Notes: generated by a model not told the origin, from the sequence alone. Numbered from the stretch's first letter, positions 22,488-33,471 are shown. The stretch is DNA of 64,000 nt from Nematopogon swammerdamellus (GCA_946902875.1 OX336355.1:9073347-9137346); one strand, 5' to 3'. Translations and numbers: made by a program.

Positions 22488-22931
22488 CAACGAGGAATTA
22501 TGTTTCACTAGAGCTCTTACTCGGGCAACAGGCAATGTTCCGCCGAGTTGAGGCACAATTTACGAATTGGGGCACATCAAAACTAGTCGATTGCGAGCGA
22601 CCGAACTCGTCGCACGTGCCACCCCCTGCGCGCATCGCGCATGCCCGGTTGTATTTCAATGCACATGTTGTGACATGTCGGTTTGGCCTTAGCTGGCGTT
22701 GTCTCTTACCAGCCGCTAGCTCCTCTCCGCTCGCTTCCCGCCCCGCGTGGGCCCCTCTCACCGCCCGCTAGCCCCACTCCCGGTCGCTTTCCGCCCGCGC
22801 GAGCTCTCCTCTATCGCTCGGCTCTGCGCTCCGCCTCCCCGCCACCTTACCTCATACCTCAGGTGATAGGACGCCGTTTCTCTGTATCTTTCTTCGTAGC
22901 GATAGCTCTAGTGAAACATAATTCCTCGTTG
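22488..22931. mobile_element. hAT-type MITE with GC-rich core, 444 bp
   Basis: Perfect 28-bp terminal inverted repeats start CAACGAGGAATTATG. The flanks are GCTACTGT (22480-22487) and GCTACCGT (22932-22939), an 8-bp duplication with one mismatch. The interior 22690-22850 is unusually C-rich ('ccgctagc', 'cccgccccg') compared with the AT-rich surroundings. It has no transposase. Confidence 0.8.
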
Positions 22932-22986
22932 GCTACCGTAAGTAAAATATTTCGTCCAACTCAGCCGACTCCGGCACAGTACCCAA

Positions 22987-23312
22987 TTTTTTTTTTCTTG
23001 GAAACTGACACGTTTGCCTACATCACCTACAACATCCGTGATGTCAGCCCATAACACCGGGTGAACTTGGTGCCACGTCAGTACTTCCCTTCGGTCGTGC
23101 CGGCTACACTGAACTGGACGGAAAACACAAACTATTTACATAGCCGTTTCGACCGACCTTTCATTCAGAGTTGTGGTACCAACCCGGGCGGGTTAAACCC
23201 TACCACCGAGTAATAGAAGAAGGGAGTCATATCCCTTAGTCGCCTTTTACGACATGCACGGGGGGAGATGCAGTGGGGCTATTCTTTTAAAGTACCGGCC
23301 CCACACGGTACA
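22987..23312 (-). mobile_element. Hybrid of SINE A 3' part and family B 5' part
   Basis: SINE A sequence in reverse ('gaaactgacacg..catccgtgatgtcagccc' to 'ctaccaccgagtaat') runs through 'agaagggagtcatatccctta' straight into family B ('gtcgccttttacgacatgcacgg' to 'gtaccggccccacacggta'). The same junction occurs at 60411-60440. Confidence 0.8.
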
Positions 23313-23889
23313 TCGTTCACCAGACTTATCTCTTGTCCTTATCTCTTACATTATATTGATGTTTTCATAATTAGCAATTGTGAAAAGTATATGTTTTCTT
23401 TCCACAGACAGAATCTGTTTTCTTTCTTTCTTACGCAATTTCCGGGACACATCATACTTGGAAAATACGCCCTCTTTCTTTTCACCTCCGATAGATATCG
23501 GAGTGTGAGAGAAAAAGTTATGCGTTTATGTTATAAGCGTGTGCTATGCTATAACAGGTGATAACACTTAGCCGTCCCTGTGACCTACATCAATGTCAAC
23601 TTTCTGACATAGGTACTCGTCGCAGTCACGTCGTTGTGTGCGTTCGATCTAACTACATCAATTTAGGTAATTGTACGTAACAATTTCGCGGTTCGCCTTT
23701 GCCTGCTTTTGACTTTGATGTTCGCTCGGCTGTCCGAAACGCCGGGAACATAATAATTTCAGTGTCGTCGGTAGGAAATTGTACGCACAGTTCGTTACGA
23801 GTAGATTTTCCGTTTATTTCCGAGAGGTTTGCCGACCCTTATCTAAGGCATACTTTTAGTACCTACTGACAGGTTTCGTTCGACCCATT
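23313..23889. other. No gene recognised
   Basis: Unassigned. The 97-codon frame at 23268-23561 starts inside the preceding repeat and has no motif. Confidence 0.4.
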
Positions 23890-24075
23890 TTTAGGATTCC
23901 GTTGAGAACAAGGAACCCTTATAGTTTCGCCATGTCCGCCTGTCTGTCTGTCCGTCTGTCTGTCTGCGGCTTAGCTCAGTGACCCTTAGAAAGTTGTAAG
24001 TTGGAATGGGTATACATATTAATAACGCCGACAAAGTGGTAAAATAAAAATTTTGAAATAATTTTTTTTAGGGTA
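23890..24075. repeat. Family G-like GTCT-rich repeat
   Basis: 'ttaggattccgttgagaac..ggaaccctta' followed by TGTC units at 23938-23967. Confidence 0.6.
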
Positions 24076-24386
24076 CGTCCTCTATATGTATCCGTTTGCG
24101 AATTATTAAGCTTTTAAGTGCTAATTTTTGTTAGAGTCAAGTGTCCACCCCCTGCCAGCTAAACGGTTGCTATTAGGTATATGTGAAAAAATTCACAGCA
24201 GTAGTGTATATATCGAAACTAAAAGGAAACTATCACAGCTAAGTAGGCTGTACAGGTTGACGAGTAATAGTCGACCAACTTATAAAATGTACGGACGACA
24301 GCCATCATTTCACTGTTGAAGAACTTTTTCAAATTAACATTCATTTATTTCCCCTAAAAATTATATAAATAATCAAATAATTTTTT

Positions 24387-24457
24387 TTGATAGGGTTCCG
24401 CAACTACGGAACCCTACACTGCCCGTGGCCCGACACGCACTTGGCCGCTTTTTTGTA
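24387..24457. repeat. Family G-like end fragment
   Basis: 'agggttccgcaactacggaacccta' then 'cacgcacttggccgctttttt', the same kind of ends as in family G. Confidence 0.6.
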
Positions 24458-24797
24458 TAAAGCAATTTGTCTATATTCCGATATGTCAAGAGTGACCATG
24501 GATCGTATCTTAACTAACCCCTCAAAGTTTTCACGTGATATTTCACAACTTGCTGTTTTTCCATGTATTTATGTAGATTAAGCATTATCTAACACCTACT
24601 TGTAGGTGAAACGATGCCACATGTCGCGCTATGCATTCAAAAACCGTTGTATTTTCACTTTTGAATGTGGTCAGGCGAATACTTTTTGGTGTAGGTACCT
24701 AATAGAACAGTGCCTGTCGAGTTCTTAGTAAAAACAGTGCCACTCTACGCCACCGAAGCGATTGTTTTTATGCTAGTGTCTCAGATCGTCGCTGCGT

Positions 24798-25625
24798 TTT
24801 TTAGGGTTCCTCAAAGTAGGAAAAAAACGGAACCCTTATTTATAGGATCACTTTGTTGTCCGTCTGTCTGTCTGTCTGTCTGTCTGTGTGTCAAGACCTT
24901 TTTTCTCAGGAACGGGTAGAGATATAAAGTTGAAATTAATATCAAATACTAAACTCTACGTTCCCTCGAAAGTGTAAAAAATTTAAGCTTCTAAGCCAAC
25001 GCAATCACTAGATACGGCCATTTAAGTCACATATTTTGCTACTGGCAAATCAAATCAAAACCTATAGAGTACTTCCCGTTAACCTAGCTAGAATCATGAA
25101 ATTGTACATAATTTCATGTGAGACCTTGCTTCTTACATGTAAGAAGCAAGGTCTCACAGCACAATTAAAGGAAAAATCCGAATATCAAATTGAAATTGAT
25201 ATGAAATACTGAGATCTAAAATCTGTTTAAGGTGTAGAAAATGCAAGCTCAATATACAGCCATCTATATCAGATTTCATACTCGTAAACTCACTCAAATC
25301 AAATCAAACCCTATAGTGTACTTCCCGTTAGCCTAGAATCATGAAATTTGGTAAGAAGCAAGGTCTCACAGCACAAGTAAAGGAACAAATCCGAAAATAT
25401 TAAACTTGTAGTTAAGATGTCTTATAAAAAATATATTTCCGCATATTTCAATTACTCGAATGCCTGACAGTCAAACCACTGCTGTAGTATTTATTTAGAC
25501 GTTTCGTGATTTTGCAAAATACAATTAGTGTTGTACATACATAATACAAATATATTGAGCGATAGTACGGAACCCTCGGTGTGCGAGCCCAACTCGCACT
25601 TGTCGACTTTTTTTGTCTTGTTTGG
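24798..25625. repeat. Long family G-like repeat with internal duplication
   Basis: Begins 'ttagggttcctcaaagtagg' with a (TGTC)n block and ends 'ggaaccctcggtgtgcgagcccaactcgcacttgtcgac'. Inside, 'caaatcaaa.ccctatag.gtacttcccgtta' and 'gaatcatgaaatt' occur twice (25048-25110 and 25296-25350). A perfect 42-bp palindrome sits at 25117-25158. Confidence 0.65.
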
Positions 25626-25989
25626 TAACTTGACCAATACTTGTGCGTCACTAACGTAGGTATTGCTTCACAAAATATTTTAAATGCTATACTCATTCGT
25701 GAATATCTTTGTAGATATCGCCTATCCTTATACTTACTACTTGTGAAATACGTCGCTGGTTACATACCTAATTAATTTAAATTATTTACTCTCTTCAGAG
25801 TTACTAAATGTACCTATGCTGTACAACAAGTAACTGTTTGTGTTTTCTGAATAAATAAATAAATAAAACATTAAATTAAATAACGGAAAATAAACATACA
25901 AGCTAAATTCCTATATCGAATAATATTAATCCTTTATAAAATTTGCAAGGAATTCGTTTCGGGAACGATTACCGCGTTAATTTTTCCCT
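25626..25989. other. No gene recognised
   Basis: AT-rich, with 'aataaataaataaataaaa' at 25849-25866. Nothing else was assigned. Confidence 0.4.
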
Positions 25990-26071
25990 CAGAAAAAACT
26001 CAGTCGGCTGAATTCGAACCTCGGACCCGGAGATCAAGAGGGCAAACCGAGACCATGCCGACCACCCCCGC
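25990..26071 (-). mobile_element. SINE family C head only, diverged
   Basis: On the minus strand, 'gaggttcgaattcagccgactgag' and 'ggtggtcggcatggtctcgg' match the tRNA-like head of family C. The body is absent. Confidence 0.6.
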
Positions 26072-26477
26072 TTACTATATATATACTTAGGTTCCTCTTG
26101 TCAAATATTTATACACATCTTATAAATCTAAAGCTCCTACAACGGAAGACGAACAGCACAGCTTGTAGGCCCGCGTATGATGGAACAGGTTTTGGCACGG
26201 GCTCAAGAAACTCTTCGGCACTTTATAAGCTAGATATAGAAAAGATTTGGTTCGCGCGGCGGCAGCTGGCCCTAATGTCGCCACTTCCCTTAATGCCTCC
26301 CAGCGCTTACGCCCAAATGGTTCAAAAACATAGAAGTGGTATTAATTCGCTGAGCAGGTGAAAGTATTTATAAGTAGATATTATGCACAACGACGAAATT
26401 ATAAATATGTCTGCATATCAAATAATTTTTATTTCTAAATATAAAACGTTTCTTCATTCTGAGGTCTACTCCACACG
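26072..26477. other. No gene recognised
   Basis: An 87-codon frame at 26098-26361 lacks recognisable features. Confidence 0.35.
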
Positions 26478-26862
26478 TTGGTCAATGCATTTGCCAATGC
26501 GCTTACCAATACATTAGCCAGCTTGTAGATATTGGATATTGGTCGCTTTTTTTAGGCATTGCAGTGATGGCCTAAGTATTCGCCAGCGTGTAGTGGAGCT
26601 TACCTCAGCGCATTGGCAAGCTCTTTGACATATACTATGGCCAACTTGTAGAGTAGGATATTGTATGTTTTGGTAGGAATTGGGGGTGTTGGCCAACGTA
26701 TTTGCCAGCGTGTAGTGGAGTCTGTCAGCATAGCTCAGCGCATTGGCAAGCTCTTTGACAAATAGTTCGGCCAACTTGTATAGGAGGATATTGGATGTTT
26801 TCGTAGGAATTGGGGTCTTGACCAACGTATTCACCAACGTGTAGGTAGTGGAGTCTGCAATA
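26478..26862. repeat. Minisatellite, about 131-bp unit, three imperfect copies
   Basis: 'gcgcattggcaagctctttgaca', 'ggccaacttgta', 'ggatattg.atgtttt.gtaggaattggg' and 'ccaacgta.t..ccagcgtgtagtggag' recur in order. The second and third copies (about 26610 and 26738) are clearest. Confidence 0.8.
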
Positions 26863-27203
26863 GCATAGGTCATCGCTATATGGATGTGTGTTGAGGACGT
26901 AGTAAATTTTCAACAATGTATGGCGGTCCTATTCTTTTGAATTCATCTCAAGGCGATATCTGAATCGCAGGTGTGTTCGTCGAATTTACGGCTTTGAAGC
27001 ATTTTTGAGGGATTCCATTTTATGTACGGTTTTATAAAGTCTCGAACTCGACCTTTCACAGATAAAAGTCAGCTTTTGAAGAGTTGCTTAGCGACAATTC
27101 GTTTATTCTTTTTGGTGCACAATTCGACCCTGAGGCGACTTCTAATTTATTTCCTTCCAACATGATTAAATAATGTTTATGTAATAGCTAATAGGTACAT
27201 TAC
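26863..27203. other. No gene recognised
   Basis: Unassigned. Confidence 0.35.
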
Positions 27204-27411
27204 ACACATACATGCACACCCCACACGCTGTATCCCGACAATCAGGGTAAGCAGAGTAATCGGTGTTGTGCTGCAAGAACTCTGGAAAATTGCAACACAA
27301 CATCGACCACCACGTTCGCACGACATGGCACCTAGTTCACCCGGTGTTATGGGCTGACATCACGGATGTTGTAGGTGGTGTAGCCAACCGTGTCAGTTTC
27401 CATAAAAAAAA
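27204..27411. repeat. Family B fragment joined to SINE A 3' fragment
   Basis: Reverse family B ('catacatgcacacc..cacgctgtatcccgacaatc' to 'cgaccaccacgttcg') passes into forward SINE A ('gacatggcacctagttcacc' to 'gtgtcagtttccat' and an A-tail). It is another A/B mosaic, with a different junction from that at 23.2 kb. Confidence 0.75.
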
Positions 27412-27584
27412 ACAAATCGATGTTCATTATTTCCGGGTACTATAATCGAACGATCACTTCAAAATCACTTCAGTCAGTTTACTTTGTATCAACTTGTCTA
27501 CACCTGTCTCCTTAGGAATACATTTTAGTTATTAGATAAATGAATAAATCTTGTGTAGGAAAGGTACGATATTGGATAACGGGT

Positions 27585-27700
27585 GTCTAAGCTCAAGTGG
27601 CAGTGGGCTGGGCACGAAAGCCACAGAGACGACCGTTGGAGTAACCGTGTCCTACTCTGGCGGCCGTGGAGAGGAAAACTGAGTAAGGGAAGCCGTGCAG
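27585..27700 (+). pseudogene. RTE-type LINE C-terminal coding fragment
   Basis: One frame reads LKWQWAGH, then RDDRWSNRVLLWRPW. This is the segment that precedes the VGRP and WRALGEAYVQQW block in moth RTE LINEs. It is truncated at both ends. Confidence 0.65.
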
Positions 27701-27726
27701 TAGAGAATTTCATATTATACTTACTA

Positions 27727-27850
27727 GATATGTAGATAGATAGAAAATTCTTTATTGATCAATACAAATACAATGAATACAGGTACATGAGGTGCAAAGG
27801 CGGACTTATCCCTTGAAGAGATTTCTTAGAGCCAACCTTTAGGTTTACGA
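27727..27850 (-). repeat. Probable LINE 3' end
   Basis: 'gaaaattctttattgatcaatac' and 'gcaaaggcggacttatccctt..agagatttctt' resemble the reversed 3' end of LINEs common in moths, recognised from memory. The clade was not determined. Confidence 0.4.
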
Positions 27851-28039
27851 AATGTGTAAAAAATGGAATGTAGGTAGTAGCAAAGATAAGATGTGACAAT
27901 TTTTTATTTAAAAATATAAGAATTTTTGAAAGCCTGAAAAATATAATTATATTTATATAAGTAAATACTACCTAAGAATAAATAGGAGACATTAATTGTG
28001 TTACTACACACATACATTATCTATCCTTATCCTTCCTTT

Positions 28040-28092
28040 CCTTATATATATATATATATATATATTATATATTATATATTATATATTATATA
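28040..28092. repeat. (AT)n / TATAT simple repeat
   Basis: AT dinucleotides followed by four 'tatatta' units. Confidence 0.9.
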
Positions 28093-28300
28093 CCTATAAT
28101 AAAATCCAACGTCTGCTTTCTGTCTGTCTGTCTGTCCGCTTATAACTCGAGAACCACTGAACCGATTTTAATAAAACAAAATTCTACGGATAGCTTGATT
28201 CTTCCCATCAACTATAGGCTACTTACTATCACGCTAAATAGCTTATGAGGTTAGCAGTGAAGTGAAATATGAGAGCGGGCGGAGCCGCGGGCACAGCTTG
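28091..28300 (+). mobile_element. Short non-autonomous Helitron
   Basis: Starts 'tacctataataaaatccaacg' and ends with the hairpin 'gagagcgggcggagccgcggg' and 'cacagcttgt'. A reverse copy of the same short element lies at 30297-30494 ('cccatcaacta', 'gataagctattt..ttatgaggt'). Confidence 0.7.
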
Positions 28301-28400
28301 TACATATAATAAAATCGTAAATGCAAAAAAGTCTGTACATTGAATATATTCGGAAAAATTCCAACCAGGGCGACTTAATCATACAATGACACAAGCTGAC
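28298..28400 (+). mobile_element. Helitron 5' end, truncated
   Basis: 'tacatataataaaatcgtaaatg' and 'gtctgtacattgaatatattcgg' match the 5' end of the 2.3-kb Helitron at 30566. It begins immediately after the 3' end of the preceding short Helitron, giving a head-to-tail pair. Confidence 0.65.
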
Positions 28401-29689
28401 AGAAGCCTATGAAAAACAAAACACGTTCTCGGGAATATTCGCGGCCATCCTCCGACCGAGCGAAACCCTTCTCGCCTCACTAATTAATGAGCGAAGTTGC
28501 CCAGCGGCAGGGGTCGCCAACAGTCGCGACGTAATTCACACTCAGCTGAAGACGATCGATCGACCCCTGGCCTAGCCGCGCTCCACACTTACCTACGTAG
28601 GGCACTTAAGGCTGTGTTTAAACACTGTCTTAATTTGACATAAGCTGTCAAAACAGAAGAAGGAAAAATATTAAACGTTATAATAATTTGACATATCATG
28701 CTATAAAAAAAGATTAGGTAAAGGATAATTTAACGAGTGTCCACTTAAGCTATTATAAATTTCAATTTGAGTTCAATACCAACACTGCGTATGAGTGGTG
28801 TATGTCGTTTATAGACTGAGTTATTTTCTATAAAATTTTGCCTATATTCACAGCCGCCAACCAAAAAATGGTGGCCAAACTGCCAGGTGCCAACTTGCAT
28901 GATTTTAAAAATGTTGGCGTCGACATGTAGCAATCATAAATGAGCGGTGACGGTGTATGACATATTTACTTTAAAAATAATGTTTATAAAATGTTTGTTT
29001 CTACGAGCAGTTTTGTTATCTAAAACAAATTAATGCAAATTCTTAATTTGTTAAATAACGGAGTAAGAAACCGAGGATATACCATAAAAAAAATTATAGC
29101 AAAAATATTTGGCAGATACTCGTATGTCAATGAATATGGAGTTCAAAACCGCCCTTAAATAGCTCCTTGGAGTGAAGTGCTAGTTAGAGTAGAATGTAAT
29201 CTGCCACAATATCGACATTGTTTAAGATTGTGCGTTGCGAATATTGCGTTTTCTGTGGCATTTCTACGAACTCTTAGATGAATGGCAAATTGCTCCAGCC
29301 AGCTACATTAACTTTGGGGAATGTTATCAGTGAGATCAAAACTAACGTGGTCTAAGTTCTGACTTATGTTTCATTCACGTGGATTTATTTTCAAAGAATT
29401 CAAGACTGTAGAATTGCCAATGCCGTGCATTGATTACAAAAATTGTAGGAGACGGGCGTGTTGAATGTCCATATCCACATTTAGTTTTCAGTCATGTTTT
29501 GTATTATACTGTATTTTTCGGTGTTTTTACATGTGCTTAAAATTAGCTTTCTTCTTCTCTCAATGCTGTAATTTTTTTTTATATTGTTATTATTACAGCA
29601 ATATGCTGTATTATTATTTATTCTGAAAGCGGAAGCCGCTGAAAACCTAACCTAACCTAACCAACCAAACTTTACAAATTAATTTTACC
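28401..29689. other. No gene recognised
   Basis: No exon, RNA gene or matched repeat is visible in almost 1.3 kb. 29646-29661 has three CCTAA units, too few to mean a telomere. Confidence 0.4.
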
Positions 29690-29975
29690 GCAGCGTGTGG
29701 GGCCGGTAGGTAAAAATAATAGCCCCACTGCATCTCACCACGTGCATGTCGTAAAAGGCGGCTAAGGTATAAGGACAAGATGCCGTGCTAAAGGTCGACC
29801 GGATAGTCACCTCTCACCTTGGCACGGTCCTTCCACCTACCGAGTCATGCAGCAGGTGGGTCTAGGTGCCTTAATTGCTGCTTGATACGAGTAGTATAAT
29901 TTCCGAATACTTTGCCAAACGTGGTGGTCCGTGTTGTGCTGTCACAACACCGACCGAGTCCTTGCAGCACATAAT
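29690..29975 (+). repeat. SINE-like family B, rearranged 3' end
   Basis: 'gtgtggggccggta' to 'gtgttgtgctgtcacaacaccgacc' and 'tccttgcagcac'. The hairpin region is scrambled and the (TATG)n end is missing. Confidence 0.75.
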
Positions 29976-29983
29976 TTTTTTTT

Positions 29984-30175
29984 TTAATAGAAAGCGCGAC
30001 ATGTGGCCGGGGGGCCACATGTAGGCACCTGTTAGGCCGACGTCGGCGGGCATCGTTAGACACCTTATGGCGGGCCATAAGGTGTCTAACGACGCCCATG
30101 GACATTCGGTCGTACTCGGGGATTGCGAATGCCGTGTCGGCCTAACAGGTGCCTATTCACGCCTCTCTTGAAGGA
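29984..30175. repeat. Family J repeat with three nested hairpins
   Basis: Hairpin 1 is 'acatgtggcc' (29999) with 'ggccacatgt' (30013), loop 4. Hairpin 2 has 17-bp perfect arms 30054-30070 and 30075-30091, loop 4. Outer arms of 19 bp (30023-30041 and 30136-30154) enclose hairpin 2. A related copy without hairpin 2 lies at 41425-41775 ('gcgcgacatgtg', 'ggggattgcgaatgcc'). Confidence 0.8.
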
Positions 30176-30202
30176 CCCGATTATTTTAATCATTTTAATC
30201 GA

Positions 30203-30296
30203 ACACGATAATTCAGCTTACTCCGATTGTCGGGATACAGCGTGGGGTATAATTTATTGTTCACGCTGTATACCGTATAATGATTGTATGTATGTA
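30203..30296 (+). repeat. SINE-like family B, 3' fragment
   Basis: 'ttactccgattgtcgggatacagcgtgggg' and a (TATG)n tail, with a second partial 'cacgctgtataccg' in between. Confidence 0.65.
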
Positions 30297-30494
30297 TGCC
30301 CGCGGCTCCGCCCGCTCTCACATTTGACTTCTCTGCTTACCTCATAAGCCATTTAGCGTGATAGTAAGTCGCCTTTAGTTGATGGGAAGAATCAAGCTAT
30401 CCGCAGATTTTTTTTATTAAAATCGGTTCAGTGTTTCTCGAGTTATAAGCGGAGAGACAGACAGACAGAAAGCAGACGTTGGATTTTATTAAAG
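30297..30494 (-). mobile_element. Short non-autonomous Helitron
   Basis: Reverse copy of the element at 28091-28300. It starts with the reversed hairpin 'gcccgcggctccgcccgctctc' and ends 'gcagacgttggattttatt'. Confidence 0.7.
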
Positions 30495-31369
30495 GTAAGG
30501 ATAAGGAAGTATGCATATTTATTATATTTCTTTGGCTTCATGAAATATTATATTTTACGAAGATATCTATACATATAATAAAATCGTAGAGGTAAGAAAG
30601 TCTGTACATTGAATGTATTCGGAAAAAAACTAACCAGGGTGGCTTAAAATGAGATACTGAACATGTTAGAACAGTTTTTAAAATTTTTGTTTGTTTGTTT
30701 GTTTGTCTGTACGCGCATCACGCAAAAACCACTGAACGGAATTAGACGAAACTTTGTATAGTGGCAGTTTATATGCCGGGTTAACATAATACGTAAAAAA
30801 AATAACAAAAATAAAAAAAAAATTACAATTACAAACATTATTGCGCGTTTAAAATCACGTAGTCCAAAGTAGATAATTATATCTTGAGAACTGGCAGCAA
30901 ATACAATTTGAATAAAATATTCATTCGAAATTTAAAAATAAGTAGATACAACGAAAATGACAGTTCTTCTTTTTTATAACTTGAACACAATAGTCTATAC
31001 ATATTATCTATTCTTTCTATACATATCATAAAATCGTAAATGCAAAAATGTCTATTTGTACGCGCATCTCGCAAAAACCACTGAACGGAATTTGACGAAA
31101 CTTTTTATAGTGACAGTGTATATCCCGGATGAACATAATAATTAAAAAATATAATAAAAATCACGTAATCCAAAGTAAAGGTAAAAAACAATTTTAAATG
31201 TCATGTTGACAACGGAGAACTGTCATCTCGACGTGAGCTGGCCGGTGACAAATTGTTCGATAAATAAAAATAATAATTGAAAGTCGAAGTTATGTCGCTG
31301 TCATTGGTGCAATAAAATTTATATATCTGTTGCCGCGGCTTCGCTCGCGTGAAATTCGTATTTAAAAAA

Positions 31370-31915
31370 AAGAAAGTAAGTAACTAAAAGCGGGCCCGAA
31401 GGCGGATCTGCGCTCACGTAAACGATATTCTTTCTCGATGAAAGTAACTAAGGGCGAGGCGGAATGCGGAGCTGAGTTCAGGAAGAAGAAAAACATTCTT
31501 GAAGAAAGTAAGTAACTAAGGGCGAGGCCGAAGGCCGAGCTCTATTCTGGAAGACCATAAACCTTCTCGAAGAAAGTAAGTAACTATGGGCGAGGCCGCA
31601 GGCCGAGCTGCGTTCAGGAAGAAGCTAAACCATCTTGAAGAAAGTAAGTAACTAAGGCGAGGCCGAAGGCCGAGCTACGTTCGGATAATTGAAAAACCAT
31701 CTCGAAGAAAGCAAGTAACTAAGGGCGAGGCCGAAGGCCGAGCTGAGTTCAGGAAGAAGCTAAACCATCTTGAAGAAAGTAAGCAACTAAGGCGAGGCCG
31801 AAGGCCGAGCTACGTTCTGACAAATGATAAACCATCTCGAAGAAAGCAAGTAACTAAGGGCGAGGCTGAAGGCCGAGCTGCGTTCAGGAAGAAGCTAAAC
31901 CATCTCGAATAAAGT
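31370..31915 (+). repeat. Tandem GGCCGAAGGCC units, left arm
   Basis: About eight units of 65-70 bp containing 'gaagaaagtaagtaacta', 'gggcgaggccgaaggccgag' and 'ttcaggaagaagctaaacc'. Each has the palindromic core GGCCGAAGGCC. The first two units are the most diverged. Confidence 0.9.
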
Positions 31916-32053
31916 TAATTAATATTAAGATTGAGTTAATTTAATTTCAATTTTATTATAAAGTCCACGCTTCTAACGGCAAATATACCGTGCATCCTAG
32001 AACCTCGCGGTTATTCCCGGCTGGATGGCAAGAGGCCCGATGCTATCACCTTA

Positions 32054-32422
32054 GTGCCATGGACTAAGGGTAGTTCTTTGATGTGGGACGCCACTTTTGT
32101 TCTCACATTGGCTCCAAGTCACGTTAGGACATCTTCAAGAGCGGCTGGCGCGGCCGAGGCTAGGGCGGAGAGCCTCAAACGCAGCAAATATAGAAATATA
32201 ATTCAAGATTTCGAATTTGTTGCGTTTGCGGTTGAAAACCTCGGTCCGTGGAGCAGTGAAGCCAAAAGAGGCTTGAGCTGGTTGACGCAACTGGTGTCCC
32301 GCCATCAAGGGCTTATGTACTTCATTCAAAGGGTAAGCCTTGCCATCCAGCGGGGTAATGCCGCAAGTGCTCTAAGAACATTTGAAAATGCCCGTTTTGA
32401 TAGTTATTTTAATGTTTGTTAG
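32054..32422 (+). pseudogene. Retroelement-derived frame captured in Helitron copy 1
   Basis: A 122-codon frame with SLMWDATFVLTLAPSHV near the start, AFAVENLGPW in the middle and IQRVSLAIQRGNAAS near the end. Upstream of the ATG the same frame is still partly readable (RPDAITLVPW), so the ATG is arbitrary. Related fragments occur at 9070 and 43556. From memory this is the tail of a LINE-like reverse-transcriptase protein; no catalytic domain is present. The identical frame in copy 2 reflects recent copying, not selection. Confidence 0.6.
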
Positions 32423-32519
32423 GTAGGTTTAATTCTTTAGTTATTAATTAATATTACTTTTTTATTTTTATGAAATAAATAGATCGAGTAAACGATATTA
32501 TATTCTATCGAAGAAAGGA

Positions 32520-32815
32520 AGTCTTTAAGGGCGAGGCCCGAAGGCGGAAGAGGGTTTTTGGTTTACCTGAACGCAGCTCGGCCTTCGGCCTCGCACTTAG
32601 TTCCTTCCTTTCTTCCAGAAGGTTTATCGTCTTCCTGAACGCAGCTCGGCCTTCGGCCTCGCCCTTACTTACTTCCTTTATTTGAGAAAGATTTATCGTT
32701 TACCTGAAAGCAGCTCGGCCTTCGGCCTCGCCCTTAGTTAGTTACTTTCTTTAAGAAGATTTATCGATTACCTGAACGCAGCTCGGCCTTCGGCCTCGCC
32801 CTTAGTTACTTACAT
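32520..32815 (-). repeat. Inverted GGCCTTCGGCC units, right arm
   Basis: About four units reading 'cctgaacgcagctcggcctt' and 'cggcctcgcccttagttac', the reverse complement of the left-arm units, with the captured frame between the arms. Confidence 0.85.
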
Positions 32816-32866
32816 TCTTCTTTGGAATTACGAATTTCACGCGAGCGGAGCCGCGGGCTCAGCTAG

Positions 32867-33140
32867 TATATAAATATAAGTTTAGCAAAAAGTTGCACGA
32901 ATTGGTCATAAACTCTTAAACGCGTCGCACGTTTTCATAGTGCTATCGAGTTTCCAACTCTAATTCAATATCGGCTTCGTGTTGCCGTGATGAGGTTGGC
33001 GGAACTTGGCGGAAGTAGAAGTTGACTAGTGGGGGTCAAATAGGGGTCAAACTCGTTAAAGTTTGCACGTGTCCGAAAATGTCGCTCTCGCTGTAACGAG
33101 AGAAAATTATTTTGCCATATTTATTTTTAATTTGTTTTTT
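32867..33140. other. No gene recognised
   Basis: Host flank between the Helitron and the next SINE. Confidence 0.35.
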
Positions 33141-33471
33141 TGTTTTTTTTTTAATGGAAACTGAGACGGTTTGCTCCATCACCTACAACATCCGTGATGT
33201 CAGACCATAACACCGGGTGAACAAGGTGCCATGCCAGTGCTTCCCTTCGGCCGTGTCGGCTACACTAAACTGGACGGAAAACACAAACTATTTACATAGC
33301 CGTTTCGACCGACGTTTCATTCAGTGCGGTGGTATCGACCCGGTGGGCCGAACCCTACCACCTAGTAAGGTAAGAAGTGAAGGGACCTACAGTTTTACGT
33401 GGAATCCGAACCACGGTAAGCCTCCAACGGTCGAGCGGTCACCCATCCAAGTACTGACCGCGCCCAGCGTT
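33141..33471 (-). mobile_element. SINE family A, near full length
   Basis: The A-tail (as T-run) is at 33141-33154. The body includes 'gaccgacgtttcattcagtgcgg' and 'ctaccacctagtaaggtaag'. The 5S-like head ends at 'acccatccaagtactgaccgcgcccagcgtt'. Confidence 0.85.

Larger units (their letters stand above)
30566..32866 (+). mobile_element. Non-autonomous Helitron, copy 1, 2301 bp
   Basis: The 5' end is TCTATACATATAATAAAA after a host A. The 3' end is a GCGAGCGGAGCCGCGGGC hairpin followed by CTAG before a host T, matching Helitron insertion between A and T without target duplication. Parts in order: AT-rich 5' section, a nested reversed Helitron end (31333-31360), about eight units of 65-70 bp (31370-31915), an open frame (32054-32422), then about four such units inverted (32520-32815). 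No Rep or helicase is encoded, so movement depended on another Helitron. The copy at 37591-39890 differs, as far as I can see, by one base in an A-run. Confidence 0.9.

Noticed and set aside
29646..29661. CCTAA units as interstitial telomere repeat
   Set aside because: Only about three units. Similar 'ggttaggtt' words also occur in the family I spacer (40805, 41038). Chance or repeat-derived.
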